A stretch of DNA of 64,000 bases from Regnicoccus frigidus (GTDB lineage: Bacteria; Cyanobacteriota; Cyanobacteriia; PCC-6307; Cyanobiaceae), in assembly GCA_025194985.1 (NCBI GenBank), contig JAOANE010000047.1:1-64000 (forward strand). The letters are read 5' to 3'. Position numbers and translations under genes: made by a program. This document shows, one piece after another, positions 1 through 8,641 of the stretch; the first letter of the stretch is position 1, and each line of letters opens with the position of its first letter. The notes under the pieces are model-generated. The model worked only from the letters and a program-made list of their open reading frames with translations. It ran no database searches and was not told the origin of the DNA.

Positions 1-113
1 TCACCCAGCAGGAGGTGGGAAGCACGGCGGCCTTCCTGGCCAGCCCCCTGGCCTCGGGCATCACCGGCCAGGTGATCTACGTGGACGCCGGTTACTGCAT
101 CAACGGGATGTGA
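1..113 (+). CDS. fabI: Enoyl-[acyl-carrier-protein] reductase, C-terminal end (partial)
   Basis: This is the last 36 codons of a gene that enters from the left edge. The visible frame begins at base 3 and stops with TGA at 111-113. It ends in the stretch ITGQVIYVDAGYCINGM, typical of the C terminus of FabI-type enoyl-ACP reductases, which carry out the NADH-dependent final reduction of each fatty-acid elongation cycle in the cytoplasm. The short-chain dehydrogenase family shares related endings, so the call rests on the TGQ..YVDAG pattern and on the neighbouring hisB, a pairing I recall from picocyanobacteria. Catalytic residues lie outside the window. Confidence 0.75.
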   Translation, partial: TQQEVGSTAAFLASPLASGITGQVIYVDAGYCINGM

Positions 114-137
114 GCCGCGCTGTGACCAGAGCCCGCA

Positions 138-758
138 TCAACGGGGGCTGATCAGTGTTTCTGAGCGCATGGGCATCACCGATCCCATCCAGTCGATGCT
201 GGTGCTGTGCAGGTTGTAGAAGGCAGCCTCCACCTGCAGGCGGCCGCCGCGCATCAGATCGGTGAGCAGCACGCTGGAGTCGACCAGGTTGCGGGCCGCG
301 TTGAGGGTGTGGAGGCGGGAGGCCTGATCCAGGTCGTGCTGCCCGCCCAGGCTGAGCAGCTCCATGCGGAGCTGTCCCACCACCTGGGCCAGGCTCGGGG
401 TGAGCTTCAGCGCTGGGTTCAGGGCCGCCTCAACGGCACCGCAGCGTTCATGGCCGAGCACCACGATCACCGGCACGCCCAGGTGGGCAACGGCGTACTC
501 CAGGGAAGCGATGGCCGCGGTGGTGGAAAGGGTGCCGGCGTTGCGGACCACGAACAGGTCGCCGAAGCCTGTGTCGAACAGCAGCTCGACCGGCACCCGG
601 GAATCGGCGCAGCCCAGCACCGCTGCCGTTGGATGTTGGCCCGATTCCACCTCGAGCATGCGCTCACGGCTGCTGTGGGGATGGAGCGATTCACCGTCAA
701 GGAAGCGCCGGTGGCCTGCGTGCAGCTCGGCGAGCACCGCCTGGGGACAGTTGTTCAA
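138..758 (-). CDS. Beta-class carbonic anhydrase
   Basis: A 206-residue zinc enzyme interconverting CO2 and bicarbonate. The beta-class signature is complete: C50-A-D-S-R54 with the Asp-Arg dyad, and H103-x2-C106 in GHERCGA, giving the Cys2His zinc site. Length fits short bacterial beta-CAs. No signal peptide is visible, so it is probably cytoplasmic; whether it works with the carboxysome cannot be read here. The frame has no ATG: TTG at 758 is the first usable start and GTG at 737 is an alternative. The gene lies antiparallel between fabI and hisB, with its 5' end 56 bases from hisB, giving a divergent arrangement with hisB. Confidence 0.9.
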   Translation of the reverse strand: MNNCPQAVLAELHAGHRRFLDGESLHPHSSRERMLEVESGQHPTAAVLGCADSRVPVELLFDTGFGDLFVVRNAGTLSTTAAIASLEYAVAHLGVPVIVVLGHERCGAVEAALNPALKLTPSLAQVVGQLRMELLSLGGQHDLDQASRLHTLNAARNLVDSSVLLTDLMRGGRLQVEAAFYNLHSTSIDWMGSVMPMRSETLISPR

Positions 759-814
759 GCAGCGGCCGACGCGATGCCGGCGATTGTGGACTGCTTGCGT
801 TCATTGACTTCGGC

Positions 815-1498
815 ATGATTGGTACCGTCCCGACCGATTGCCCTGTGTCCTCCCTTTCGGACCTCGATCACGGCAGCCCCGTCGGCCGCAGCGGCAGCAT
901 CGAGCGCGTCACCGGTGAAACGGACGTGCGCGTGCGCTTGGGCCTCGATGGAACCGGCCTCTGCCAGGTGAGCACAGGCGTGCCGTTCCTCGATCACATG
1001 CTGCACCAGCTGGCCAGTCATGGGCTGCTCGATCTGGAGATCACGGCCAACGGCGACCTCCACATCGACGACCATCACACCAACGAAGACGTGGGCATCG
1101 CCGTGGGTCAGGCCCTGGCCCAGGCCCTGGGCAGCCGCCAGGGCATCCAGCGCTTCGGCCATTTCGTGGCGCCCCTCGATGAGGCGTTGGTGCAGGTGGT
1201 GCTCGACTGCTCCGGCCGTCCCCACCTCAGCTACGACCTGGTGATCCCGGCCCAGCGGATCGGCACCTACGACACCGAGCTGGTCAAGGAGTTCTTCGTG
1301 GCGGTGGTGAACAACTCCGGCCTCACCCTGCACATCCGCCAGCTCGCCGGCGTCAACTCCCACCACATCGTCGAGGCCTGCTTCAAGGCCTTCGCCAGGG
1401 CCCTAAGGCTGGCGGTGGAGATCGACCCCCGCCGCGCCGGCAAGGTGCCCAGCAGCAAGGGAGTGCTGGAGCAGGCCGGAGGCCGACCCGCAACGTAA
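815..1498 (+). CDS. hisB: Imidazoleglycerol-phosphate dehydratase
   Basis: Catalyses dehydration of imidazoleglycerol phosphate to imidazole-acetol phosphate, the sixth step of histidine synthesis. The protein (227 aa) has the family opening RVTGETDVRV and both metal-binding clusters: LDHMLHQLASHG with HIDDHHTNED, and the C-terminal GVNSHHIVEACFKAFARAL. The open frame extends upstream to 629, but that part is antisense to the carbonic anhydrase gene and has no family resemblance. ATG 815 leaves about 30 residues before the conserved core and is the sensible start. It is the monofunctional plant/cyanobacterial type without the phosphatase domain of enterobacterial HisB. Confidence 0.95.
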   Translation: MIGTVPTDCPVSSLSDLDHGSPVGRSGSIERVTGETDVRVRLGLDGTGLCQVSTGVPFLDHMLHQLASHGLLDLEITANGDLHIDDHHTNEDVGIAVGQALAQALGSRQGIQRFGHFVAPLDEALVQVVLDCSGRPHLSYDLVIPAQRIGTYDTELVKEFFVAVVNNSGLTLHIRQLAGVNSHHIVEACFKAFARALRLAVEIDPRRAGKVPSSKGVLEQAGGRPAT

Positions 1499-1550
1499 TG
1501 GTTCGTTACGTGATGATGGGGATCAAGTTGTCTTCCCTGCCGCCCGCCCG

Positions 1551-3062
1551 ATGACCGTCGCCCCCAGCCGCCCCGAACCCACCAGCCCAGCCACCGGCTC
1601 AGCCGTCGGCGATTACGACCGCGACGATTGGGCGAGTTCCTTCCGCAACGTCGGCAGCGAGCTCACCGGCGTTGCACTCACGCCCAGCTCAGGCACGATC
1701 CCGCCAGAGCTGGGCGGCACGCTCTACCGCAATGGTCCCGGCCGCTTGGAGCGCGGCGGTCGCTGGGTGCACCATCCCTTCGATGGCGACGGCATGATCA
1801 CGGCCCTGCGCTTTGAATCCGGCGCGGCCAGCCTCTGCAATCGCTTCGTGCGCACCGAGGGCTGGGTGGCCGAGGAAGCCGCCGACAAGGTGCTGTATCG
1901 GGGCGTGTTCGGCACCCAGAAACCCGGCGGCCCGGCGGCCAACGCCTTCGACCTGCGGCTCAAGAACATCGCCAACACCCATGTGGTGCGGCTGGGCGAC
2001 AAGCTGCTGGCGCTGTGGGAAGCGAGCTCACCGCACGCGCTCGATCCCGACACCCTGGAAACCAGAGGCCTCGACCTGATGGAGGGCACCCTGGCGGAGG
2101 GCGAGGCCTTCAGTGCCCATCCTCGCTTCGATCCGGGCCACCACGGCGAACGGCGCATGGTCACCTTCGGGATCAAATCGGGGCCCCGCAGCACGGTGCG
2201 GCTGATGGAGTACGACGCCAGCGCCGCCGGAACAGCTGAACTGAAGGCGGATCAGAAGCACAACTTCCCCGGCTTTGCCTTCCTCCATGACTTCGCGATC
2301 ACCCCGAACTGGGCGGTGTTCCTGCAGAACGCGATGTCGTTCAACCCGCTCGGCTTCGTATTCGGACTCAAAGGGGCCGCCCAATGCCTGGGCTCCAAGC
2401 CCGGAACCCCCGGCGAGTTCTGGCTGATCCCGCGCTCCGGTGGCGGTGAACCGCGACGGGTTTCAGCCCCCGAAGGCTTCGTGTTCCACCATCTCAATGC
2501 CTTCGAAGAACCGGATTCCGGTAGCGCCGGCACGCTGGTCGTCGATTCGATCTACTACAACGATTTTCCGACGATCCCCCAGGGCGTCGACTTCCGCTCG
2601 ATCGATTTCGACAGCCTGCCGGTCGGCCAGCTGAAGCGCTGCCGCATCGATCTGGCCAGTGGCGAGGTCAGCACCGAGCTGCTGGAGCAGCGCTGCTGTG
2701 AATTCGCCACGGTGAATCCCTCCCGGGTGGGGCTGAAGGCCAGCTGGGCCTGGATGGCGGTGACCGAAGTGGAAACAGGCAACGCTCCGCTGCAGGCCAT
2801 CGAAAAGATCAACCTCGACACAGGCGAGCGCCGGCTCTGGAGCGCCGCTCCTCGGGGCTTCGTCAGTGAGCCGGTGATGGTGCCACGCCCGGGCGCAACG
2901 GCAGAAGACGACGGCTGGGTGATGGTGGTGGTCTGGAATGGCGCCCGCTGCGCCAGTGATCTGGTGATCCTGCGCGCGGGCGACCTCAGTGAGCAGGCCG
3001 TCCTGCCCTTACCGCTGGCGCTCCCCCATGGCCTGCACGGCAGCTGGGCGGAGGCGGCCTGA
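1551..3062 (+). CDS. Carotenoid cleavage oxygenase (RPE65 family)
   Basis: A 503-residue member of the carotenoid/apocarotenoid oxygenase family, which cleaves polyene double bonds with O2 at a non-heme iron held by four histidines. Candidate ligands sit in the usual places: AHPRFDP (about residue 188), FLHDFAIT (246), FHHLNAFEE (313) and LPHGLHGSW (493). The N terminus has the typical GTLYRNGPGRLE and HPFDGDGM motifs. No signal peptide is seen. Cyanobacterial homologues cleave apocarotenals or zeaxanthin-type carotenoids; the exact substrate cannot be read from sequence. It starts about 50 bases after hisB on the same strand and is followed after 2 bases by the DUF1499 gene, which suggests co-transcription. 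Confidence 0.93.
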   Translation: MTVAPSRPEPTSPATGSAVGDYDRDDWASSFRNVGSELTGVALTPSSGTIPPELGGTLYRNGPGRLERGGRWVHHPFDGDGMITALRFESGAASLCNRFVRTEGWVAEEAADKVLYRGVFGTQKPGGPAANAFDLRLKNIANTHVVRLGDKLLALWEASSPHALDPDTLETRGLDLMEGTLAEGEAFSAHPRFDPGHHGERRMVTFGIKSGPRSTVRLMEYDASAAGTAELKADQKHNFPGFAFLHDFAITPNWAVFLQNAMSFNPLGFVFGLKGAAQCLGSKPGTPGEFWLIPRSGGGEPRRVSAPEGFVFHHLNAFEEPDSGSAGTLVVDSIYYNDFPTIPQGVDFRSIDFDSLPVGQLKRCRIDLASGEVSTELLEQRCCEFATVNPSRVGLKASWAWMAVTEVETGNAPLQAIEKINLDTGERRLWSAAPRGFVSEPVMVPRPGATAEDDGWVMVVVWNGARCASDLVILRAGDLSEQAVLPLPLALPHGLHGSWAEAA

Positions 3063-3064
3063 AA

Positions 3065-3532
3065 ATGGCACGATCTTCTGTTGCTTTTCTGCCCGTGCCG
3101 TTTCTAGCTTCGCTGCTGCTGATCACCCTGTTCTGGCTGCCGATGCCGGCGGCGGCATCGCTGTTGCATGTGGCCGGATCGGTGCCCGACACCCTCGGCC
3201 TCAAGGACGGGGCCCTGCCCACCTGCCCCTCGGCCAATCACTGCGTCCGGGAAGACTGGCCGCTGGCTGATCCCATCGCTGCCCTCGCCCAGCTGCAGCC
3301 GGTGGTGGCGGCGATGCCAGGCACCCGGATTGAAACCGGCGCAGAGCCGGCGGCCACCTACCTCCATGCCACGGCAGAAAGCCGGCTGTTCGGCTTCATC
3401 GATGATCTCGAGCTGGCCAGCGACCCCGACCACGGCGTCCTGCAGGTGCGCTCGGCCTCCAGGCTGGGTGATTCCGATCTCGGGGTGAACCGAAAGCGGA
3501 TCGAGTTGCTGCGCGAAGCGCTCCTCCCTTAA
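3065..3532 (+). CDS. DUF1499 family exported protein
   Basis: A 155-residue protein with an N-terminal hydrophobic segment ending in PAAAS, probably a signal peptide or anchor. The DUF1499 pattern follows: a Cys pair region TCPSANHCV, a central ATAESRLFGFIDDLEL segment, and the diagnostic end LQVRSASRLGDSDLGVNRKR. The molecular function of DUF1499 is not established. It starts two bases after the carotenoid oxygenase stop, so the two are very likely on one transcript, suggesting a thylakoid/periplasm-facing partner in carotenoid or photoprotective metabolism. That link is inference only. Confidence 0.85.
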   Translation: MARSSVAFLPVPFLASLLLITLFWLPMPAAASLLHVAGSVPDTLGLKDGALPTCPSANHCVREDWPLADPIAALAQLQPVVAAMPGTRIETGAEPAATYLHATAESRLFGFIDDLELASDPDHGVLQVRSASRLGDSDLGVNRKRIELLREALLP

Positions 3533-3544
3533 GAAGCGCCCGTT

Positions 3545-3709
3545 TTAGTGGCGCAGATGACGGGAGAGGGTGGCCTCGGAAAACAGGTGGCCGCGCTCCT
3601 GGGCGATCGCCACAACCGCGCTCGGATCGGCGGCGGCATCCACCCGCTGCTTCAAGGCCGGATCGGCTTCCACCTCGACAAGAAAGGCGGTGAGTTGGGA
3701 CTTGGACAC
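3545..3709 (-). CDS. Nif11-like small protein
   Basis: A 54-residue reading frame beginning with GTG at 3709 and ending TAA. The translation has the Nif11 (N11P) domain layout: SKSQLTAFLVEVEADPALK, then VDAAADPSAVVAIAQERG, then HLFSEATLSRHL. That matches the family consensus of a short helix with a D-P-x-L turn, an AxD...VxIAxxxG stretch and an F/L-S-x-x-x-L end. Nif11 domains occur alone or as leader domains of ribosomally made peptides in cyanobacteria; here no precursor core or Gly-Gly cleavage site follows, so it is leader-like only. It lies 29 bases downstream of the DUF389 gene and could be the last gene of that unit. No ATG occurs in frame upstream. Confidence 0.72.
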   Translation of the reverse strand: MSKSQLTAFLVEVEADPALKQRVDAAADPSAVVAIAQERGHLFSEATLSRHLRH

Positions 3710-3738
3710 GGGGCTGCTGGCGGGGGACAGCCTCAGTC

Positions 3739-4953
3739 CTAGTCGGGGCTGCCAATCCCGGCCTCGCCCGGCCCGGGCGGCCGCGCTGGCGGCGGTGGCA
3801 GGGGCGTGCGTTGGAGCAGCGGTTTTGGCTCCGGTTCGGGTGGCTCAGGAGCCAGAACAGGCGGTGGTGGCAGGTCGGGCTCCAGCAGCGGAACCCTGGC
3901 GGGTTCGGGGATCGGATTCGGGGCCGTCTCCGGACCCACCACCTCCACCGGTGAGCGCTCCACCACCAGCTGGAAGCGGATGCGTTCGCGTTGGTTGATC
4001 AGCCGTTGCACCTCCGCCACCTGTTTGGGGGTCGGCTCGCCCGGGCGGCTGGCCCGCACCACCACGCGGATGATCGGCGGGTTCACATCCCAGTTGATCG
4101 AGAAATCAGCGATCTGGGCCTCCTGACCCAGTGTCACCGTTTCCCTGGTCAGCAGGGTCTGGATCGTGGTGGCCACCTGGCGCTGGACCAGCTCCTCGCG
4201 GCTGCGGCGAACCAGATCAAGGAAGCTGCCGGTGAGCGGCACCACCAACAGAGCGGTGAGGCCGAGGCTGACGATGCCCAGCCGGCTGCGACTCATCTGG
4301 TTTCTCAGGCCAGGCCCTGATTTGGCCAACACCAGCAGGCAACCGCTGAGGATGCCCATCAAGTTGGTGAGATACAGCAGCCCGGAGCCGAGCGCCACCG
4401 ACCACTGGCTAGCGGAGAGCAGCAGGCCCAGGGCGCAGACCGGCGGCACCAGGGCCACGGCGATCGCCGTTCCCGCCAGCGACGACACCGCCTCACTGCG
4501 CAACCGGGCATAGGCAGCGATGCCACCGGCCACCAGGGCGATGCCGAGATCCAGCAGGTTCGGGGCCGTGCGGGCCTGGACCTCGCTGCCGAAATCACCC
4601 AACCCCGAGAGCCAGCCCAGCAACACCGAAACCCCGACGGCGATCAGGCCGCCCAGCAACAGGGTGAACAGCCCCTGCAGAACCAGCTTCACCCGGCCCC
4701 GCAGGATGCCGAAGGCCGTGGCCCGCAGCGGGGTGATCCAGGGGGCGATGATCATCGCGCCGATCACCACCGCGGCGCTGTTGGCCAGCAACCCCAGGCT
4801 GGCGATCAGGCTGGAGCCGAGGCTGAGCACGATGAACACCTCGGTGGTCCGGGCGTCGTCTTCGAATTCGGCGATCAGTTCGCGAACTCTCCTGGTCTTG
4901 GGATAGGCCGCTGGATCGATGCCTTTGTCGCCGTAATCCGCCGGGTTCACCAT
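3739..4953 (-). CDS. DUF389 (TIGR00341-like) membrane protein with proline-rich tail
   Basis: An integral membrane protein of 404 residues. After a charged N terminus (TRRVRELIAEFEDDARTTEVF) come repeated hydrophobic segments including SSLIASLGLLANSAAVVIGAMIIAPWITPLRA, recognised as the DUF389 core, then GTAIAVALVPPVCALGLLL. A soluble domain follows, and the last roughly 65 residues are rich in Pro and Glu, an unusual extension. The function of DUF389 is unproven. ATG 4953 (MVNPADYG) is preferred over an upstream TTG at 5013 because the extra 20 residues are low-complexity. It follows the SulP gene by 56 bases, so carrier plus DUF389 probably form one operon. Confidence 0.85.
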   Translation of the reverse strand: MVNPADYGDKGIDPAAYPKTRRVRELIAEFEDDARTTEVFIVLSLGSSLIASLGLLANSAAVVIGAMIIAPWITPLRATAFGILRGRVKLVLQGLFTLLLGGLIAVGVSVLLGWLSGLGDFGSEVQARTAPNLLDLGIALVAGGIAAYARLRSEAVSSLAGTAIAVALVPPVCALGLLLSASQWSVALGSGLLYLTNLMGILSGCLLVLAKSGPGLRNQMSRSRLGIVSLGLTALLVVPLTGSFLDLVRRSREELVQRQVATTIQTLLTRETVTLGQEAQIADFSINWDVNPPIIRVVVRASRPGEPTPKQVAEVQRLINQRERIRFQLVVERSPVEVVGPETAPNPIPEPARVPLLEPDLPPPPVLAPEPPEPEPKPLLQRTPLPPPPARPPGPGEAGIGSPD

Positions 4954-5009
4954 CTCAGGGGCGACTCCAGAACAGACAGGGGATCGAGAGCAGCACGGAG
5001 CCGCACAGA

Positions 5010-6767
5010 TCAATCACGACGGTGATCTTGAGGTCCCCCATCGTGGGGGTAGAGGGTGCGCACAGCAACAGGGCCCGGATCTACGGCCAGGTAATGCTCA
5101 ACCGCCCGTTCAATGTTGCGGTGCATCCTCTCGTTGCCCAGACGCTGTCCCAGCTCCGAGCGGCGGATCAGATCCAGCACCGTGGGGTTGAGGCCCGCCA
5201 ACCAGAGGCTGATTCCCTCCTTCTCAAGGCGCTGCTCGGCTTCGGTGAGCGTTTTGAGGGCGGAGTACTCGATGTCGATCACGGCACTGCCATCGAGCAC
5301 CACCACCGTGGGCTGGTGCTGGTTCACCTCGGCGCGCATGCGGCTGAGAACGCCGTGGGCATTGGCAAAAAACAGGCGACCCTCGGCGCGGAGGAGCAAC
5401 AGCCCCGGCCAGCTCTCATCGTGGGGATGGCGCGGCGAGAGAGGCCGGAATACATCGGTGCCGAGCTTGCGTCCGATCGCGTACACCGGCGGGTTCACCT
5501 CCTGTTGCACCAGCGCCAGCAGTGACAGGATCACGGCCACCAGGATGCCCTTGAGGGTGCCCAGAAACACCACGCCCAGGAAGGCCACAACGGCCCAGTG
5601 AAATTCGGCGGCGCGCACGCGGCGGATCGCCAGGAACTCGCCAGGAGCGATCAGTTCGAATGAATAAACGATCACCACCACCGCCAGGGCGGCCAGGGGC
5701 ATCAGGGCGATCCAGGGGGCCAGCAGCAGCAGGGTGGCCAGGGCGGCCGCTGCCGTGACCAGCTCCGCCATCTGGCTGCGGGCGCCGGCCTGGCGGTTCA
5801 CCGCGGTCTGGGTGGTGCCACCGCCGGCTGCCATCCCAGAAAAGAAGCCGCCGCCGATGTTGGCCAGTCCCAGGGCCAGCAGCTCCCGGTCGGGGTTCGG
5901 AGAGGGTTCGTCAGAGGCGCGGAACGCCCGTGCCGCTGCGATGCTTTCGGTGAAACTCATCATGGCGATGCCCGCCGCCCCTGGCCAGAGAGCACCGACC
6001 AGGTTGAGCTCAGGCCAACTGAGTCTGGGCAGGCCCCGTGGCACCGCTCCCACCAGCTCGACGCCGAAGCGATCGAGCCCCAACAGGGCGCAACTGGCGA
6101 TCGCCACGGCCACCAGCAGCAAGGGTGCGGGCAGCCTCGGGCACCAGCGCTTCAGGCCAAAGAGCAGGCTGAACAGCCCGACCGAGAGCAGCACCGTGGC
6201 GATCGACGCCTGGGGGATCTGACCGAGCAGGGCGGCAAGGTCGCGAAAGAAACCGGCTTTCTCCACATGCAGACCGAGCAACTTGGGCAGCTGATCCACC
6301 ACGATCACCAGGCCGATGCCGGATTTGAACCCCACCAGCACCGATTCAGAGATGAAGTTGGCGATGAAGCCAAGGCGGAGCAGAGACGCGCCGCAGAGCA
6401 TCACGCCCACCAGCAGGGCCAGGGTGGCGCTGGCCGCCATCAGGGCACTGGAATCGGCCAGCGGCGAGAGACGGTTCAGCTCGCTGCCCACCAGGATCGC
6501 CAGCGTTGTCGTGGTGCTGACGCTCAGGGGCCGGGAACTACCGAAGAGGGCGTACACCACCATCGGCACCAGGGCCGTGTAGAGGCCCACCTGCACGGGC
6601 AGTCCGGCCACGGTGGCGTAGGCCATCGCCTTGGGCAGCACCACCGCCGCAGCCGTCAGGCCGGCCACCAGATCCACCCGCGGCAGGGCTTGGCCAACGG
6701 CAGATCGATGGAGAAGGGCCTGGATCTGCTTCAAGGCGTGGGTGATGAAACCTGAGTTCTTGCGCAA
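5010..6767 (-). CDS. SulP family anion transporter with STAS domain
   Basis: A 585-residue inner-membrane carrier of the SulP/SLC26 family. It has the early signature DLVAGLTAAAVVLPKAMAYA, a long run of membrane segments, the motif FTESIAAARAFRA and a C-terminal STAS domain (ADGRLFFANAH-like strand followed by VVLDGSAVIDIEYSAL). The STAS segment carries the conserved D-x-S/T region. Substrate may be sulfate, bicarbonate or another anion; sequence alone does not settle BicA-like versus sulfate function. No ATG is available: TTG 6767 lies about five bases after GAGGA, a good ribosome binding site, with an in-frame stop just upstream. The DUF389 and Nif11-like genes follow. Confidence 0.92.
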   Translation of the reverse strand: MRKNSGFITHALKQIQALLHRSAVGQALPRVDLVAGLTAAAVVLPKAMAYATVAGLPVQVGLYTALVPMVVYALFGSSRPLSVSTTTTLAILVGSELNRLSPLADSSALMAASATLALLVGVMLCGASLLRLGFIANFISESVLVGFKSGIGLVIVVDQLPKLLGLHVEKAGFFRDLAALLGQIPQASIATVLLSVGLFSLLFGLKRWCPRLPAPLLLVAVAIASCALLGLDRFGVELVGAVPRGLPRLSWPELNLVGALWPGAAGIAMMSFTESIAAARAFRASDEPSPNPDRELLALGLANIGGGFFSGMAAGGGTTQTAVNRQAGARSQMAELVTAAAALATLLLLAPWIALMPLAALAVVVIVYSFELIAPGEFLAIRRVRAAEFHWAVVAFLGVVFLGTLKGILVAVILSLLALVQQEVNPPVYAIGRKLGTDVFRPLSPRHPHDESWPGLLLLRAEGRLFFANAHGVLSRMRAEVNQHQPTVVVLDGSAVIDIEYSALKTLTEAEQRLEKEGISLWLAGLNPTVLDLIRRSELGQRLGNERMHRNIERAVEHYLAVDPGPVAVRTLYPHDGGPQDHRRD

Positions 6768-6866
6768 GTTTCCTCGTTGAAGCTCTCACGCATGGACCAA
6801 ATCATGGATCCGCTTTCCCCCGTTGGGCTGGGCGGAGAATTCAGAGGAGATGGCCCATCAGCATCA

Positions 6867-8441
6867 TCATTTGAGGGTTTTGATCGAACTGATCCACTCG
6901 CGCAACTGCTCAGAGGCCACCTCCTTGCCGCCCAGGCCGAAGGCCACGGCCACGGCCACAGCGATCGAGCCAAAAAGCAAACCGAAAGCAATCGAGACGA
7001 TCATCGGCGCCACGCCGATCTGCTGCAGGGCCATGGCGCCGGCGAAGGCGATGATCGCCAGCCGGGTGATGGTGGAGAGCATGGGGGCCAGAGGACCCGA
7101 CGAAGCGACGACCACCTGACTGGCCAGATTGGCCAGGTAAAGCCCGATCGCGAACACCACCAGCCCGGCCATGATCTGGCTGAACACCAGCAGCATCACT
7201 CTGAACACATCGGTGAGGGCCGGCAGGGCCAGCACATTCGAGGCGGCGATGCAGGAGAACAACAGGATGGCCAGAAAAGCCACCACACCCACCAGCTCCG
7301 AAGGTGAACGCATGCTGTCGTTGGCCTCGGCATTGGCAGCCTTGCCGTACTCCGGCAGGCCGATCCACTGGAACAGACGGTTGAAGCCGACGCCGGCCAG
7401 CACGCGATCCACCAAGCCAGCCACGAAGCGGCCCACCAAGATGCCCACGGCCACGATCAGCAGAGCCGTGAAGATCTGGGGCAGGCTCACCAGCACCTGG
7501 GCCAGCATGGCGGTGGCCGGGCCTGAAAGCGCCGGGATCTCCAGGGCATCGAGGGCAGCGGTGGCCGTGGGGATCAGCACCACCACATAGACCAGCGTTC
7601 CGGCGATCCAGGAGAGCCGTTGGTTGCCCTTGTCAGGGTTGAGGCCGAAATCGGCGCCGGCTTTGTCGAGGCCGCTGGCGGCCACCAAATTGGACACCAC
7701 CCCCCGCATGGTCTTGGCGATCAGCCAGCCGATCACCGCAATCGCCAGCGCTTTGACCAGCTGCGGCAGGGCACCGATCAGATCTTCGAACAGGCCCACC
7801 ACCGGCGTGATCTGGGCGCCGAGGTTGAGGGCGCCAAGCACCAGCGGCACGAAAAACAGAATGATCAGCCAGAAGACCAAGTTGGCAACGGTCTCGCCGA
7901 TCAGCATCCCGGCCGGTGCGTCGTCCTCCTTGCTGTCGAAGAGTTTTTCGTCCAGTCCCAGGTTGGCTGTGGAAGAGCGGACGATCGAGCGCGCCAGCGT
8001 GGCCAGCACAAAAGCCACCGTGGCCAGGATCGCGGCCGAGAGCAACTTCGGCAGGTAGGCGAAAATCTGGTTCACCAGCTCGCTCACCGGCTCCGACACC
8101 GAGCGCAGATCAAGGGTGTCAAGCGCCGCCAGCAGGGCCAGCACGATCACGATCCAGAACACCGCGGTGGAGAGCCAGCGACTCAAGCGCAGGGGCTTGA
8201 TGCCTTCACCACGGCCCGAGAGGGTGCGGGAGAGCCGCTCATCGACAGCCAACCTCCGCAGCACGGTGCGGCAGATCTTGGCGGCCACACCGGCCACCAG
8301 CCAGCCCAGAAGCAAAATCGCCAACGCCCCCAGCAGATTCAGCACCACTGGCAGCGCCTCAGCACCAAGGGCTGTCAGGTCAACACTGACGGGTGGAGAC
8401 GCAGGCGTGGCAACAGCACTGAGCGGAAACGGTGGATGCAT
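6867..8441 (-). CDS. Mechanosensitive ion channel family protein (conserved TM-helix repeats)
   Basis: A 524-residue, strongly hydrophobic protein with internally repeated units. Each unit is a membrane helix plus an amphipathic stretch such as LVGRFVAGLVDRVLAGVGFNRLFQW, GWLIAKTMRGVVSNLVAASGL and VLATLARSIVRSSTANLGL. These TM-helix repeats are found in MscS-related proteins of cyanobacteria. The end IAVAVAFGLGGKEVASEQLREW resembles the pore helix and beginning of the MscS beta domain, but the large cytoplasmic MscS cage is absent. It may therefore be a channel without the cage or a scaffold membrane protein. ATG 8441 is chosen over TTG 8450. It is about 100 bases upstream of the SulP gene on the same strand. 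Confidence 0.8.
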   Translation of the reverse strand: MHPPFPLSAVATPASPPVSVDLTALGAEALPVVLNLLGALAILLLGWLVAGVAAKICRTVLRRLAVDERLSRTLSGRGEGIKPLRLSRWLSTAVFWIVIVLALLAALDTLDLRSVSEPVSELVNQIFAYLPKLLSAAILATVAFVLATLARSIVRSSTANLGLDEKLFDSKEDDAPAGMLIGETVANLVFWLIILFFVPLVLGALNLGAQITPVVGLFEDLIGALPQLVKALAIAVIGWLIAKTMRGVVSNLVAASGLDKAGADFGLNPDKGNQRLSWIAGTLVYVVVLIPTATAALDALEIPALSGPATAMLAQVLVSLPQIFTALLIVAVGILVGRFVAGLVDRVLAGVGFNRLFQWIGLPEYGKAANAEANDSMRSPSELVGVVAFLAILLFSCIAASNVLALPALTDVFRVMLLVFSQIMAGLVVFAIGLYLANLASQVVVASSGPLAPMLSTITRLAIIAFAGAMALQQIGVAPMIVSIAFGLLFGSIAVAVAVAFGLGGKEVASEQLREWISSIKTLK

Positions 8442-8641
8442 GGATGGCAATCAAGGTCAAAAGAAAATGGCGATGGCGACAGGCGCTGCTACGGCCAAGG
8501 CCACAGCCATCCGTTACAAGCTCGGCACGGAACTAGCCATTGTCAACAAATTGAAGGAATCGGAAGGGAACCGCGAGCTGAGCAAAACTGGTGGGCCAGC
8601 CGGCAAATCTGCCAGCCTCCAGTGAAGCTTGCCGCTGCTGG

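Noticed and set aside
629..814. Extended hisB start
   Set aside because: Overlaps the carbonic anhydrase gene and adds residues absent from HisB.
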